A stretch of 64,000 nucleotides of DNA, taken from Anaeromyxobacter sp. (GTDB lineage: Bacteria; Myxococcota; Myxococcia; Myxococcales; Anaeromyxobacteraceae). The stretch's first letter is position 1. Every line of letters starts with the position of its first letter. The notes under the pieces were generated by a model. That model had not been told where the DNA came from. It searched no databases and saw only the letters and a program-made list of their open reading frames with translations. Shown piece by piece: positions 1 to 9,113 of this stretch. Where the stretch lies: assembly GCA_016718565.1 (NCBI GenBank), contig JADKCZ010000005.1, positions 248,001-312,000 on the forward strand, written 5' to 3'. The translations under genes and the position numbers were made by a program.

Positions 1-1617
1 GCCCGCATCCTCTCGGTCACCACCGACCTCTTCGCCGACGTGGGCGCCGGCCCCGACGGCGTGGAGGGCAACTTCATCCACGCCCGGGTCGCCTCCGACG
101 ACACGCCCACCTCGCCCGCCGTCACGCTGGCGGAGGCGCTGGCCTGGTCGATGAACTTCCGCGTCGAGGGGGATCACTACGCGGTGGACCTGCGCAAGCT
201 GGACGGCAGCGTCGTGTCGGTGGCGCTCACCGGCACCCTCGGCGAGGGCGGCGAGCTGCTCGACGACGGCGAGTGGCGCTGGCAGGTGGACGCGCTCACC
301 ATCGCCCGCAACTGGCTGGTGCCGCCCCCGGTGCTGGAGCTCGAGGACCTGCTGTCCATGCGGCTGGGCCCGGCCTCCCGCATCTCGCTGCGGGCGCCGC
401 GCCGCACCACCGAGCCGGGCCCGGTGGTCCACTCCGCCTGGGCCACCCCCACCAACACCGGCTACCAGGTGGTCACCTGCGTCTCGGACTACGACGGGAT
501 CGCGGAGGTGCTCTTCCTCGACGGGTCGGGCACCGCCACCGAGCTCAAGCGCGACGGGCGCGGCCCGTTCTTCTACTCCGGGGCGGTCACCGGAGAGCTG
601 GTGGGCAACGGCACCGAGCGGATCCTGGCGGTGAGCACGCGGACCATCCCCGACACCGCCCCGCCCGAGCCGCTCACCACCGAGGCGCCGGTGCGGGTGA
701 CCCACACGCCCAGGGCGCTGCCGCCGGTGGTCGAGGACGTCAGCTACACGCCCACCGCCGGTGGCGGCGGGCGCTTCTACGCCAGGGTGCGGCCGGCCAC
801 GGCGGGCCTCACCTGGGTGCGCGTGTACCACCCGTCCTACCTGCGGAGCCAGACCGGCGAGGCCGCCGACGGGTACATGACGCTGCAGCCGGTCTCGAAC
901 CCGTTCGACGACCCCTACGGCTATGACCGGCGCACCTTCTGGCCCGGCTGGCCGGGCTGGCAGTCCGGCCAGCGGCTGGTGGCCTACAGCGCCGACCTGC
1001 TCTACACGGTGGTGGAGCTCGACACCGCGGACGACTACCGGGCCTACCGGAGCGGCACCGTCACCATGAGCGGCGCCTTCGACTGGACCGGGACCGACGA
1101 GTGGTGGATCCAGCAGTCGGACCTGGAGCGCGGGCCGCCCGCGCCGGTCATCCAGTACTACACGGAGTCCAACTCCTACGGGAACCCGGCCACGCTCCTC
1201 GACCAGTGGATCGGCTGGGTGACCGGCGGGCAGCCGGCCACCTGGACCTTGGGCACCCACGGCCTCTCGGACGTCTACCTGCGCGACAGCCAGTGGGCCT
1301 GCGGGGTCTACTACCTCGGGTTCTTCACGGCCGGCGCCAGGGCGCCGGGCGACGGGGCCGACTACTTCGCGGGCATCACCCGGCGCACCATCACCAACTA
1401 CAAGCCGCTCTTCGCCAAGGGGTGGCTGCCCACCGGGCCCGAGGAGGCCCTCTTCGAGCCGTTGGTGAACAACGTGTTCATGTTCCAGACGCCCGAGGGC
1501 CGGCTCGGCAAGCTGCTGGTGACCTCCCGCGCGGGCGACCAGTCCGGCTGGCCGTACGAGAACTGCTGGACCACCGTCAACCTGCGCTACACGATCTTCG
1601 TGAAGGCGGGCGACTGA
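1..1617 (+). CDS. Hypothetical beta-rich protein, 5' end outside the window
   Basis: The reading frame is open from base 1 and ends at TGA 1615-1617, so 538 codons are visible and the start lies upstream. A GTG at 40 is possible but the frame before it (ARILSVTTDLFADVG) reads like ordinary protein. The protein is rich in Tyr, Trp, Gly and Thr. It has strand-like stretches and one calcium-loop-like segment (SDYDGIAEVLFLDGSG). The C-terminal third contains several Trp/Tyr-rich strands. I recognise no family and see no catalytic motif. It could be a secreted or structural protein, but its N-terminus, which would show a signal peptide, is missing. It converges on the sensor gene at 1684 across a hairpin. 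Confidence 0.75.
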   Translation, partial: ARILSVTTDLFADVGAGPDGVEGNFIHARVASDDTPTSPAVTLAEALAWSMNFRVEGDHYAVDLRKLDGSVVSVALTGTLGEGGELLDDGEWRWQVDALTIARNWLVPPPVLELEDLLSMRLGPASRISLRAPRRTTEPGPVVHSAWATPTNTGYQVVTCVSDYDGIAEVLFLDGSGTATELKRDGRGPFFYSGAVTGELVGNGTERILAVSTRTIPDTAPPEPLTTEAPVRVTHTPRALPPVVEDVSYTPTAGGGGRFYARVRPATAGLTWVRVYHPSYLRSQTGEAADGYMTLQPVSNPFDDPYGYDRRTFWPGWPGWQSGQRLVAYSADLLYTVVELDTADDYRAYRSGTVTMSGAFDWTGTDEWWIQQSDLERGPPAPVIQYYTESNSYGNPATLLDQWIGWVTGGQPATWTLGTHGLSDVYLRDSQWACGVYYLGFFTAGARAPGDGADYFAGITRRTITNYKPLFAKGWLPTGPEEALFEPLVNNVFMFQTPEGRLGKLLVTSRAGDQSGWPYENCWTTVNLRYTIFVKAGD

Positions 1618-1670
1618 GAGGGACCGGGGCCGCGCCCGCCCGCCCGACGGACGCGCGCGGCGGCCGAGGT

Positions 1671-1696
1671 CAGGCTGGCCCGCTCAGGCCAGCCTG
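1671..1696. terminator. GC hairpin between convergent genes
   Basis: A perfect 10-bp inverted repeat (CAGGCTGGCC / GGCCAGCCTG) with a 6-nt loop. The loop contains the stop codon of the minus-strand sensor gene. There is no T tract on either side. It is a candidate bidirectional terminator or mRNA 3'-end stabiliser. Confidence 0.5.
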
Positions 1697-2661
1697 GCCC
1701 CGCCGGGCACGGGGAGGCCGGCCGCCGGGGTCGTGGCCGGGGTGACGGGCGGCGCCTCCAGCGCCGCCACGCTCCGGGCGATGCGCCCGACGGCCTCGAG
1801 GGTCTCGCCCACCACCTCGGCCCGCTCGTCCTGGGCCTGCGGCTCGCCCAGCCAGCGGACGTTGACCTTCACGGCCGCCAGCGGGTTGTTGATCTCATGG
1901 GCCACCCGGGCGGCCAGCTGGCCCAGGGCAGTGGCCGCCTGGTCGGCGCGCAGGCGGTTGGCCTCGAGCGCGGCCACCTTCCGCTCCAGGTCGCGGTGCA
2001 GGATGAAGCGCCGGCGCTGGGCGGCGGCGAACTGCTCGAACACCACGGTGTGGACCGCCACCAGGCTGAGCAGGGCAAGGTCGGACCGGAGCCGATCGGC
2101 GACCGGGCGGGCCTGGGGCCAGGCCAGGTCCAGGATGACGTGGCCGGTGCCCATGAGGGCGAACACGCCCAGGCGCCCGCGCAGGCGCACCGGCAGGAAG
2201 GTGGCCGCCGTGATGCAGGAGAGGACCACCGCGACGGTCTGCAGCGTCGAGCCGGCCAGCCCGAGCGCGAAGTAGGCCAGGTCGTTGCCCCAGGTCCAGA
2301 CGACGGAGAGGACGATCACGATCGGCGGGAGCAGGCGCGAGCCCGGCGCGGTCCGGGCGGCCAGCCAGCCCAGGGCCGGCAGCACCATCCAGGGCAGCCG
2401 GAGCGCGGCCGCCTCGAGGAGGGTCCGCGGCGGATCCAGGGCGCCCACGAAGGCGGCGTCGAAGCCGAGGAGCACCAGGTTCCCCACCAGCGCGTACAGG
2501 CCGAGCAGGCGGGCGCGCGGCGCCCAGCGGCCGGCCAGGAAGGCCCGGTAGGTCCTCGGCGGCGGGGCCGGGGCGGGCGCGGTCCGCGGCGGAGGCGGTG
2601 GGGCGCCGGCGGGCGGGTCGGTGTGGCTGGCGCTGCTGGCAGGCACGCGCCGCACGCTCAC
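1684..2661 (-). CDS. Membrane sensor with histidine-kinase DHp domain but no ATPase domain
   Basis: A protein of about 325 aa. A Pro-rich N-terminus is followed by about six hydrophobic segments (roughly residues 45-215) with short loops, then a coiled stretch. After this comes a classical phospho-acceptor helix with the H-box HEINNPLAAVK and a second helix, and the protein ends about 25 residues later in a Pro/Ala tail. There is no N, G1 or G2 box, so the ATP-binding domain is missing. No other minus-strand frame downstream supplies it, because the convergent gene at 1-1617 occupies that DNA. It may be a degenerate kinase or a DHp module phosphorylated in trans. GTG codons at 2661, 2655 and 2646 are all possible starts; I used the first. 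Confidence 0.75.
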   Translation of the reverse strand: MSVRRVPASSASHTDPPAGAPPPPPRTAPAPAPPPRTYRAFLAGRWAPRARLLGLYALVGNLVLLGFDAAFVGALDPPRTLLEAAALRLPWMVLPALGWLAARTAPGSRLLPPIVIVLSVVWTWGNDLAYFALGLAGSTLQTVAVVLSCITAATFLPVRLRGRLGVFALMGTGHVILDLAWPQARPVADRLRSDLALLSLVAVHTVVFEQFAAAQRRRFILHRDLERKVAALEANRLRADQAATALGQLAARVAHEINNPLAAVKVNVRWLGEPQAQDERAEVVGETLEAVGRIARSVAALEAPPVTPATTPAAGLPVPGGARLA

Positions 2662-2724
2662 ACGCCCGCCGTGACCCTGCAAGCGGTGCCTGGAAGGGGG
2701 GCTGACAGCGGGCGGCTCCGAGGA

Positions 2725-2730
2725 CAGACT
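2725..2730 (+). promoter_or_regulatory. Candidate -10 box of a leaderless gene
   Basis: CAGACT lies exactly 6 nt upstream of the ATG at 2737, and no Shine-Dalgarno sequence is present. It differs by one base from the TAGACT seen before two other genes in this window. Confidence 0.35.
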
Positions 2731-2736
2731 GTGGGC

Positions 2737-3096
2737 ATGCCCGACACCACCTACCAGGGCGGCTGCCACTGCGGCGCCGTCTCCTTCCAGGTCACCATGG
2801 CCCCGCCGGCCAAGGCGTACGCCTGCAACTGCTCCATCTGCGGCAAGGCCGGCTGGCTGCTGGCCTTCGTGGGCGGCGACGCCTTCAAGCTGGTCGCCGG
2901 CGAGGAGGCGCTCACCGACTACCAGTTCGGCAAGCGCGCCATCCACCACACCTTCTGCCGGACCTGCGGCGTCCGCCCCTTCTCGCGGGGGCTCGACCCG
3001 AGCGGCAAGCTCTCGGTGGCGGTCAACCTGCGCTGCCTGAAGGGGCTCGACCCCGCCGCGCTCCCGGTGGAGAGCTTCGACGGCGCCAGCCTCTGA
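2737..3096 (+). CDS. GFA / CENP-V fold zinc protein
   Basis: A 119-aa protein with the cysteine pattern of the glutathione-dependent formaldehyde-activating (GFA, Mss4-like) family. It has GGCHCG near the N-terminus, then CNCSIC and CRTCG, which together bind structural and catalytic-type zinc. Length fits the family (about 115-140 aa). Most members are uncharacterised and only some act on S-hydroxymethylglutathione, so the substrate is unknown. It is divergent from the DHp sensor and converges with the adenine deaminase gene 30 bp away. Its start is set by the conserved N-terminus and a -10-like box 6 nt upstream. Confidence 0.88.
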   Translation: MPDTTYQGGCHCGAVSFQVTMAPPAKAYACNCSICGKAGWLLAFVGGDAFKLVAGEEALTDYQFGKRAIHHTFCRTCGVRPFSRGLDPSGKLSVAVNLRCLKGLDPAALPVESFDGASL

Positions 3097-3099
3097 CCC

Positions 3100-3120
3100 G
3101 GCGGGGCCAGGCGGCCCGCC
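3100..3120. terminator. GC hairpin between convergent genes
   Basis: Inverted repeat GGCGGG / CCCGCC extended by an inner GCC/GGC pairing with one bulge, lying between the stops of the GFA and adenine deaminase genes. No T tract. Confidence 0.35.
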
Positions 3121-3126
3121 CCCGCC

Positions 3127-4248
3127 TCACACCACCGCGGCGCCGAAGCAGGCGTCGAGGTCGGCGACCCAGGCGCGCTTGGCGGCCTCCGGGGCGAAGC
3201 TGCCCTCGAGGCCGTTGCGCGCCAGCCGGTAGGCCTCGCGGGGCCCGAGCGCCGGCAGCGCGGCGAAGGTCTCCAGGTAGTTCTGGACGAGGTAGCCGCC
3301 GAAGTAGGCCGGGTCGTCCGAGTTGACGGTGGCCGCCAGCCCCGCCGCCAGCAGCGCCGGCAGGTTGTGCGCCGAGAGCGCCGGGAAGACCCGCAGCCGC
3401 ACGTTGGAGAGCGGGCAGACCGTGAGCGGGGTGCGCGCCGCCACCAGCCGCGCCACCAGGGCCGGGTCCTCCAGGCTGCGCACGCCGTGGTCCACCCGCT
3501 CGACGCCCAGCGCGTCGAGCGCGCCGTGCACGAAGGCCGGCGGCCCCTCCTCGCCGGCGTGGGCCACCCGGCGCAGGCCCAGCGCGCCGGCGCGGGCGAA
3601 GACCCGGGCGAACTTCTCCGGCGGGTGGCCGCGCTCCGCGCTGTCGAGCCCCACGCCGATGAACCGGTCGCGGTGCGGCAGGGCCGCCTCCAGCGTGGCC
3701 AGCGCCGCCTCCTCGCTCAGGTGGCGCAGGAAGCAGAGGATGAGCGACGCCTCCAGGCCCAGCTCGTCCCGGGCTCGCCGGCAGGCGCGGTGGAGCCCGC
3801 CCACCACCGCCGCCAGCGGCACGCCGCGGTCGGTGTGGGTCTGCGGGTCGAAGAAGACCTCGGCGCAGACCACCCGGTCGGCGGCGGCGCGGCGCAGGTA
3901 GGCCCAGGCCAGGTCGAAGAAGTCGGCCTCCTCGCGGAGCACCGCGGCCCCCGCGTAGTAGAGGTCGAGGAAGCCCTGCAGGTCGGCGAAGTCGTAGGCG
4001 GCGCGCAGCGCCTCCACCGTGGGGTGGGCCAGCGCCACGCCGTGCCGGCGCGCCAGCTCGACGATCAGCTCCGGCTCCAGCGTGCCCTCCACGTGCACGT
4101 GCAGCTCCGCCTTGGGCATGTCCGCCAGCAGGCCGGGCAGCGCGGCGCGCGGGATGCGGTCGAAGTCGATGGACGGCGCCGGGCCACCCGCCGCCGCGGC
4201 CCCGGGGCCGGCGGCCTCTCGTGCAGCGCGGGGGGGGTCAGGGGGCAC
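3127..4248 (-). CDS. add: Adenine/adenosine deaminase, probably adenine type
   Basis: A metal-dependent hydrolase that deaminates adenine or adenosine in purine salvage. The family motifs are in order: metal-binding HVHVEGT, then DSAERG, the metal-ligand HAGEEGPP, VDHGVR, CPLSNVRL and the metal/catalytic NSDDPAYFGG. The HAGEEGPP and DDPAYFGGY forms are typical of the bacterial adenine deaminase branch (type 2) rather than true adenosine deaminase. From ATG 4119 the protein would be 330 aa, the family size. However, the preceding residues (IDFDRIPRAALPGLLAD) look like real protein, so I used GTG 4248 (373 aa, with a Pro/Ala-rich leader). No strong ribosome site distinguishes the two. Cytoplasmic; monocistronic and divergent from aceA. 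Confidence 0.88.
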   Translation of the reverse strand: MPPDPPRAAREAAGPGAAAAGGPAPSIDFDRIPRAALPGLLADMPKAELHVHVEGTLEPELIVELARRHGVALAHPTVEALRAAYDFADLQGFLDLYYAGAAVLREEADFFDLAWAYLRRAAADRVVCAEVFFDPQTHTDRGVPLAAVVGGLHRACRRARDELGLEASLILCFLRHLSEEAALATLEAALPHRDRFIGVGLDSAERGHPPEKFARVFARAGALGLRRVAHAGEEGPPAFVHGALDALGVERVDHGVRSLEDPALVARLVAARTPLTVCPLSNVRLRVFPALSAHNLPALLAAGLAATVNSDDPAYFGGYLVQNYLETFAALPALGPREAYRLARNGLEGSFAPEAAKRAWVADLDACFGAAVV

Positions 4249-4281
4249 GGGGACCTCGAGGGGCGCGGGGTGCGGCGGGAG

Positions 4282-4287
4282 AGCATA
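4282..4287 (-). promoter_or_regulatory. Candidate -10 box for adenine deaminase
   Basis: TATGCT on the minus strand (complement of AGCATA), 33 nt upstream of GTG 4248. The rest of 4249-4519 is GC-rich and holds only the aceA ribosome site at 4508-4512. Confidence 0.3.
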
Positions 4288-4519
4288 GCCAGGGGACGCC
4301 GCCGGGGCACGCCCCACGGGCGGCGGTCCCGGATCGGGGTCCGGCCGGGCCGGCACGGCCCCGATCGAGCAACGCCAGGTTTCACGGGGAGTTCCGATCC
4401 CGGGCCATGGAGCCCAAGTGAGCCCGCGCCTGGCAGCCCCGGACCGGCCAGAATCAGCGGGACGGGCGGGGCATGGCGCCCCCCCACCCACCAGCTCCGT
4501 TCGCAGCGGGAGACCTTCG

Positions 4520-6769
4520 ATGGACCTCGAGCACGAAGTCGCGCAGCTCCGAAAGTGGTTCCAGAGCCCACGCTTCCAGGGCATCAAGCGGGTCCACTCG
4601 GCGCGGGAGGTGGCGGAGCAGCGCGGCACCATCCGCCCCGACTACGCGGTGGCGCGCGGCGCCGCCGAGGCCTTCTACGCCCGGCTGCGCGAGCTCTGCG
4701 ACCAGGGCAAGTCCATCACCACCTTCGGCCCCTACTCGCCCGGCCAGGCGGTGGCCATGAAGCGCATGGGCATCGAGGGCATCTACCTGGGCGGCTGGGC
4801 CACCTCCGCCAAGGGCTCGGCGCACGAGGACCCGGGGCCCGACCTGGCCAGCTACCCGCTCAGCCAGGTGCCCAACGAGGCCGCGCCCATCGTGCGCGCG
4901 CTCCTCACCGCCGACAAGAACCAGTTCTTCGCCCGCGCCCGCATGAGCGAGGAGCAGCGCAAGGCCACCCCCGAGGTGGACTACCGGCCGTTCATCATCG
5001 CCGACGCCGACACCGGCCACGGCGGCGACGCCCACGTCCGCAACCTGATCCGGCGCTTCGTCGAGGTGGGCGTGCCCGGGTACCACATCGAGGACCAGAA
5101 GCCGGGCGTGAAGAAGTGCGGCCACCAGGGCGGCAAGGTGCTGGTCTCGGAGGACGAGCAGGTCAAGCGCCTCTCGGCGGCCCGCTTCCAGCTCGACATC
5201 ATGGGCGTGCCGGGCATCATCGTGGCCCGCACCGACGCCGAGTCGGCCACCCTGCTCGACGGGCGCAGCGACGACCGCGACCAGCCGTTCATCCTGGGCG
5301 CGGTCAACGTGTCCCTGCCGAGCTTCCGGGCGGCCTTCCTGGCCATCCTGCGCCAGTTCCAGCGGGCCGGGGTGGAGGAGCTCTCCGGCCACGAGTTCTA
5401 CGCCATCGGCGACGACGAGTACGCCGCCGCCGACGCCTGGCTGGCCAGGTCCGGCTTCCCGGCGGGCATCGCCGCCGCCGTGGCCGCCCTGCACAAGGGC
5501 ACCGTCAACGTGGACGCGGCGCTCGACCTGGTCTTCGACAAGTTCGTCGACGCCTGGCAGCAGGAGGCGGGCATCACCACCTACGCCGAGGCGGTCGGCA
5601 GCGTCATCGCCTTCCGCCACCAGGAGGGCGATCCGCCGCCCATGACCAAGGAGCAGTGGCTGGCCTTCGCCCACCGGGCGCCCTTCTACCAGGCCCGCGA
5701 GAAGGCCCACGCCATCGGCGTGGACATCACCTGGGACTGCGAGCACGCCAAGACCCCCGACGGCTACTACCAGGTGCGCGGCGGCATCGACTACGCCATC
5801 GCCAAGTCGCTGGCGGCGGCCCCCTTCGCCGACATCCTCTGGATGGAGACCAAGACCGCCGACCTCAAGGACGCCAAGCGGTTCGCCGACGCCATCCGCG
5901 CCGTCTACCCGGGCAAGATGATGGCCTACAACCTCTCGCCCTCGTTCAACTGGGACACCACCGGGATGAACGACGACCAGATGCGGGCCTTCCCCATCGA
6001 GCTGGGGAAGATGGGCTTCGTCTTCAACTTCATCACCTACGGCGGGCACCAGATCGACGGGCTGGCCTCCGAGGAGTTCGCCGCCTCGCTCCGCGAGGAC
6101 GGCATGCTGGCCCTGGCCAGGCTGCAGCGGAAGTTCCGCCTCATCGAGTCGGGCTACCGCACGCCGCAGACCCTGGTGGGCGGCCCGCGCGCCGACGCCG
6201 GCCTGATGGCCATCTCCGGCCGCACCTCCACCACCAAGGCCATGGGGCAGGGCTCGACCCAGCACCAGCACCTGGTGCAGACCGAGGTGCCGCCCAAGCT
6301 GCTGGAGGACTGGGTCGACGCCTGGCGCAAGATCCACGGCCTGGCCGAGAAGCTCAAGGTGGGGCTCAAGCCCCGCTCGGCCGGCTCCGACCTGCTCGAG
6401 CTCTCGCTGGTCGATCCGGCCGGGCAGGTCAAGGCCAACGTCATCTTCGCGGTCATCCAGGATCGCAAGGGGCGCAACATCCTCTCGGTCCGCGACCAGA
6501 ACAACTTCGACCTGGGCCTCCGCAAGAAGCGGCTCATGACCCTGCTGCAGCTCTTCCTGATGCACCGCTACAAGATCTACTCGGTGCACTACGTGTCGCC
6601 CACCGAGGACAACCAGCGCCAGGCCGAGGGCATGAAGAAGCAGGGCCTGTACCGGCTGGTCAACCAGGAGGTCGGCGAGATCATCGTCGCCGACGTCGAC
6701 CTGGACCAGGTCAAGGCGCTGCTGGCCCCGGACCGGGCCGCGCTGCTCGCGCTGCTCCAGGCCAAGTGA
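4520..6769 (+). CDS. aceA: Isocitrate lyase, long type
   Basis: Cleaves isocitrate to glyoxylate and succinate, the first step of the glyoxylate bypass. The signature KKCGHQGGK is at about residues 198-206 with catalytic Cys200. Metal/substrate-site motifs ADADTGHGG (161-169), ARTDAESA, and the conserved YNLSPSFNW and QGSTQHQHL segments are present. At 749 aa it is far longer than the usual 430-aa enzyme and resembles the long AceA/ICL2 type with an inserted helical region and an extra C-terminal domain (about 600-749). ATG 4520 is preceded by GGGAG 8 nt away. The malate synthase gene follows after 18 bp, so the two should be co-transcribed. Confidence 0.95.
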   Translation: MDLEHEVAQLRKWFQSPRFQGIKRVHSAREVAEQRGTIRPDYAVARGAAEAFYARLRELCDQGKSITTFGPYSPGQAVAMKRMGIEGIYLGGWATSAKGSAHEDPGPDLASYPLSQVPNEAAPIVRALLTADKNQFFARARMSEEQRKATPEVDYRPFIIADADTGHGGDAHVRNLIRRFVEVGVPGYHIEDQKPGVKKCGHQGGKVLVSEDEQVKRLSAARFQLDIMGVPGIIVARTDAESATLLDGRSDDRDQPFILGAVNVSLPSFRAAFLAILRQFQRAGVEELSGHEFYAIGDDEYAAADAWLARSGFPAGIAAAVAALHKGTVNVDAALDLVFDKFVDAWQQEAGITTYAEAVGSVIAFRHQEGDPPPMTKEQWLAFAHRAPFYQAREKAHAIGVDITWDCEHAKTPDGYYQVRGGIDYAIAKSLAAAPFADILWMETKTADLKDAKRFADAIRAVYPGKMMAYNLSPSFNWDTTGMNDDQMRAFPIELGKMGFVFNFITYGGHQIDGLASEEFAASLREDGMLALARLQRKFRLIESGYRTPQTLVGGPRADAGLMAISGRTSTTKAMGQGSTQHQHLVQTEVPPKLLEDWVDAWRKIHGLAEKLKVGLKPRSAGSDLLELSLVDPAGQVKANVIFAVIQDRKGRNILSVRDQNNFDLGLRKKRLMTLLQLFLMHRYKIYSVHYVSPTEDNQRQAEGMKKQGLYRLVNQEVGEIIVADVDLDQVKALLAPDRAALLALLQAK

Positions 6770-6787
6770 CCCGGCGGAGGGACCACC

Positions 6788-9085
6788 ATGATCTCCCAGG
6801 ACCTGCTCCAGGCGTTCCCCGACCTCTTCGGCACCAAGCGCGTCAACGGGCGTGACCTCGACGTCGACGACACCATCACCCGCCTGACCCGCGAGGTCGA
6901 CCCGGCCATCGCCGAGGCGCTGGCGGCCCGGCGGGCCATCCTCCAGTCGCCGGCCCCGGTGGCCGGGAAGTACGCCTGGCCGTCGTGGGACGAGTCCTTC
7001 GTGGACCCGGTCTCGGGAACGGCCTGGACCTTCCGCCAGGTGGTGCAGGGGCTGGTGGACAACTTCCAGGGGCGCGAGAGCCCCTGGCGGTGGCGGCTCA
7101 ACGACGAGGTGGCCATCCCGGCGCAGGTGCACCCGTCGCAGAACCCAGGCCTGGAGCTGACCGGGCCGTGGGCCCCGCTCGACATGGCCTTCAACGCGCT
7201 CAACAGCCCGGCGCCGATGAACATGCCGGACTTCGAGGACGCCTCGCCGCCCCACTTCCGCCCGCAGGGCGCGCCGGCCGGCGAGCCGGTGGGGGTCTTC
7301 GCGGCCCTGCAGAACGCCAAGGAGATCTTCGCCGGGAAGTGGAACGACCAGCCCTACCAGGTGGCCAAGAAGGGGGCCACGCGCAGCTACCGCATCACCC
7401 GGCCGCCGCAGCACTGGCCCACCCGCCTGGCGCGCCCGCCCAGCATCCACCTGCGCTTCGACCAGGTCACGGTGGACGGCCGGCCCGCCCCGGGCCTGGT
7501 GGTGGTGGCCGTCATCTGGGCGCTCACCAACTTCGACGCCCTGCGGGCCGCCGGCAGCGGGGTCTACTTCTACATCCCCAAGATGCAGACGCCGCGGGAG
7601 GCGCTGATCGTCGAGCGGCTGCTGTCCCGGCTGGAGGAGCTGATCGGCGTCCCGGCCGGCACCATCAAGGTGAAGATGCTCTACGAGGAGGGCAACGGCG
7701 GCCGCTACCTGGCGGCCATCGCCTGGACCTTCCGGCGCCGCCTGCTGGGCACCAACGTGGGGCGCTGGGACTACCTGGGCAGCCTCATCGAGATGTGGAA
7801 GGACGACCCGCGCGGCGTCTTCCCGGACCCGCAGTCGGTCGGGATGGCCACCCCCAACATGATCGCCTACCAGCGCTACAACGCGCTGCTCATGCTGATG
7901 GCCGGCATGAAGGACGGGCGGCTCAGCAACGCCTCGCCCATCGGCGGCATGGCGGCGGTGATGATCTACCAGAAGGGCGACCCCTACGGCCGCTCCCGCT
8001 ACAACCCGCTGGCGCTGCGCGCCATGGTGGTGGACAAGCTGCGCGAGCGGCTGCTGGGGCTGGTGTTCGTGCCGGACGGCGCGGGGGCGGACCAGCCGAC
8101 CCTCGACGACGTGCTGGCCGGCCGCGCCAAGGGCCGGCTCTACGACTGCTACCGGCAGAGCTGGGTGGCCAGCCCCGAGGTGGAGTACGTGGCCGCCGGC
8201 AACGGCCCGCTGCAGGCCGAGCTGGGCGGGCTGCAGGCGCTGGTGGACCGGCCGCTCCAGACCGTGGAGGTGGACGGCAAGCCGGTGCCGACCGCCGCCA
8301 GCGGCCTCGCGCCGGCCGAGCGGTCGCTGCTGCAGGCCCGCGGCATCCTCGACGCGGCCGGCCGCATCACCCCGAGCGTGGTGACCCGCCAGTCGCTCGA
8401 CACGCCGGAGCAGCTGCTGTCGCCGGCGCTGTGGGAGGCCATCTACCGGCCGCCCACCGGCGAGGTCACCATCGAGCACGTGCAGCACTCCTTCTACATG
8501 GCGGCCAACTACGGCTTCCAGATCCTGAACGGCAACTTCGCGGCGGCCATCGACGACTACGAGCTGAAGCTGCGCTTCATGAACGACCTGGCCACCTACC
8601 GCATCTACGTCTCCTGGCTCTGGTCGCTGGCCCACCACCAGGCCCCCATCACCCGGGACGGCCACCTGCTCCGCCAGGCGCTCACCGGGGACGGGGTGGT
8701 GCTGGGGAAGCAGGCCGAGCCGGTCCGGGCCGGGACCCCCTTCGACCGCGCCCTCTTCGAGAAGGTCTTCGCCTACCACGACGAGTGGACGGCGGCCTTC
8801 TTCGCCGAGCTGGACCGCGGCGGCGCGCCGGGCCGCTTCGACCGGTCCAAGGCGCCGGTGATCATGGCGCTGCTCAAGCGGCAGCTGCTCTCGCCCCGCT
8901 ACGTGCAGCACAGCGCCCGGGTGCTCTTCATCATCGGCCAGGCCAGCCCCGCCCTGCACGACCAGCTCCTCGAGGCCATCTTCGACCTCCCCCGGGACGA
9001 GGTGGCCCGCCGCGTCGCCTCCGGGCGGTTCGACCGCGCCGCGCTCGAGGCGCACGACTACGCCCTGGACCCGGCCGCGCCCTGA
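6788..9085 (+). CDS. aceB: Malate synthase, divergent A-type
   Basis: Condenses glyoxylate with acetyl-CoA to malate, completing the bypass begun by the adjacent aceA. Malate-synthase landmarks are visible: FYIPKMQTPREA, the VKMLYEEGN strand, GRWDYLGSLIEMWKDD, ASPIGGMAAVMIYQK (compare the MGGMAA element), SWVASPEVE (compare WVAHP) and a late helix MNDLATYRIYVSWLWSLAHH that matches the MEDAAT..W..H element carrying the catalytic Asp. At 765 aa it exceeds ordinary A-type enzymes (about 530 aa) and has a long C-terminal helical extension. A GGAGG site precedes ATG 6788. Several motifs are altered from the classical enzyme, so activity is inferred from operon context plus partial motif match. Confidence 0.85.
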   Translation: MISQDLLQAFPDLFGTKRVNGRDLDVDDTITRLTREVDPAIAEALAARRAILQSPAPVAGKYAWPSWDESFVDPVSGTAWTFRQVVQGLVDNFQGRESPWRWRLNDEVAIPAQVHPSQNPGLELTGPWAPLDMAFNALNSPAPMNMPDFEDASPPHFRPQGAPAGEPVGVFAALQNAKEIFAGKWNDQPYQVAKKGATRSYRITRPPQHWPTRLARPPSIHLRFDQVTVDGRPAPGLVVVAVIWALTNFDALRAAGSGVYFYIPKMQTPREALIVERLLSRLEELIGVPAGTIKVKMLYEEGNGGRYLAAIAWTFRRRLLGTNVGRWDYLGSLIEMWKDDPRGVFPDPQSVGMATPNMIAYQRYNALLMLMAGMKDGRLSNASPIGGMAAVMIYQKGDPYGRSRYNPLALRAMVVDKLRERLLGLVFVPDGAGADQPTLDDVLAGRAKGRLYDCYRQSWVASPEVEYVAAGNGPLQAELGGLQALVDRPLQTVEVDGKPVPTAASGLAPAERSLLQARGILDAAGRITPSVVTRQSLDTPEQLLSPALWEAIYRPPTGEVTIEHVQHSFYMAANYGFQILNGNFAAAIDDYELKLRFMNDLATYRIYVSWLWSLAHHQAPITRDGHLLRQALTGDGVVLGKQAEPVRAGTPFDRALFEKVFAYHDEWTAAFFAELDRGGAPGRFDRSKAPVIMALLKRQLLSPRYVQHSARVLFIIGQASPALHDQLLEAIFDLPRDEVARRVASGRFDRAALEAHDYALDPAAP

Positions 9086-9095
9086 GCCGCCGACC

Positions 9096-9111
9096 CCGGG
9101 CCGCCGCCCGG
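9096..9111. terminator. Hairpin between aceB and DUF2239 gene
   Basis: Perfect 6-bp stem CCGGGC / GCCCGG with tetraloop CGCC, located in the 28-bp gap between convergent genes. No T run. Confidence 0.4.
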
Positions 9112-9113
9112 CT

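Noticed and set aside
4454..9055. 1533-codon minus-strand open frame opposite aceA-aceB
   Set aside because: Very high GC makes antisense frames open by chance. The translation is low-complexity Val/Gly/His/Arg, while the plus strand encodes two clear enzymes.
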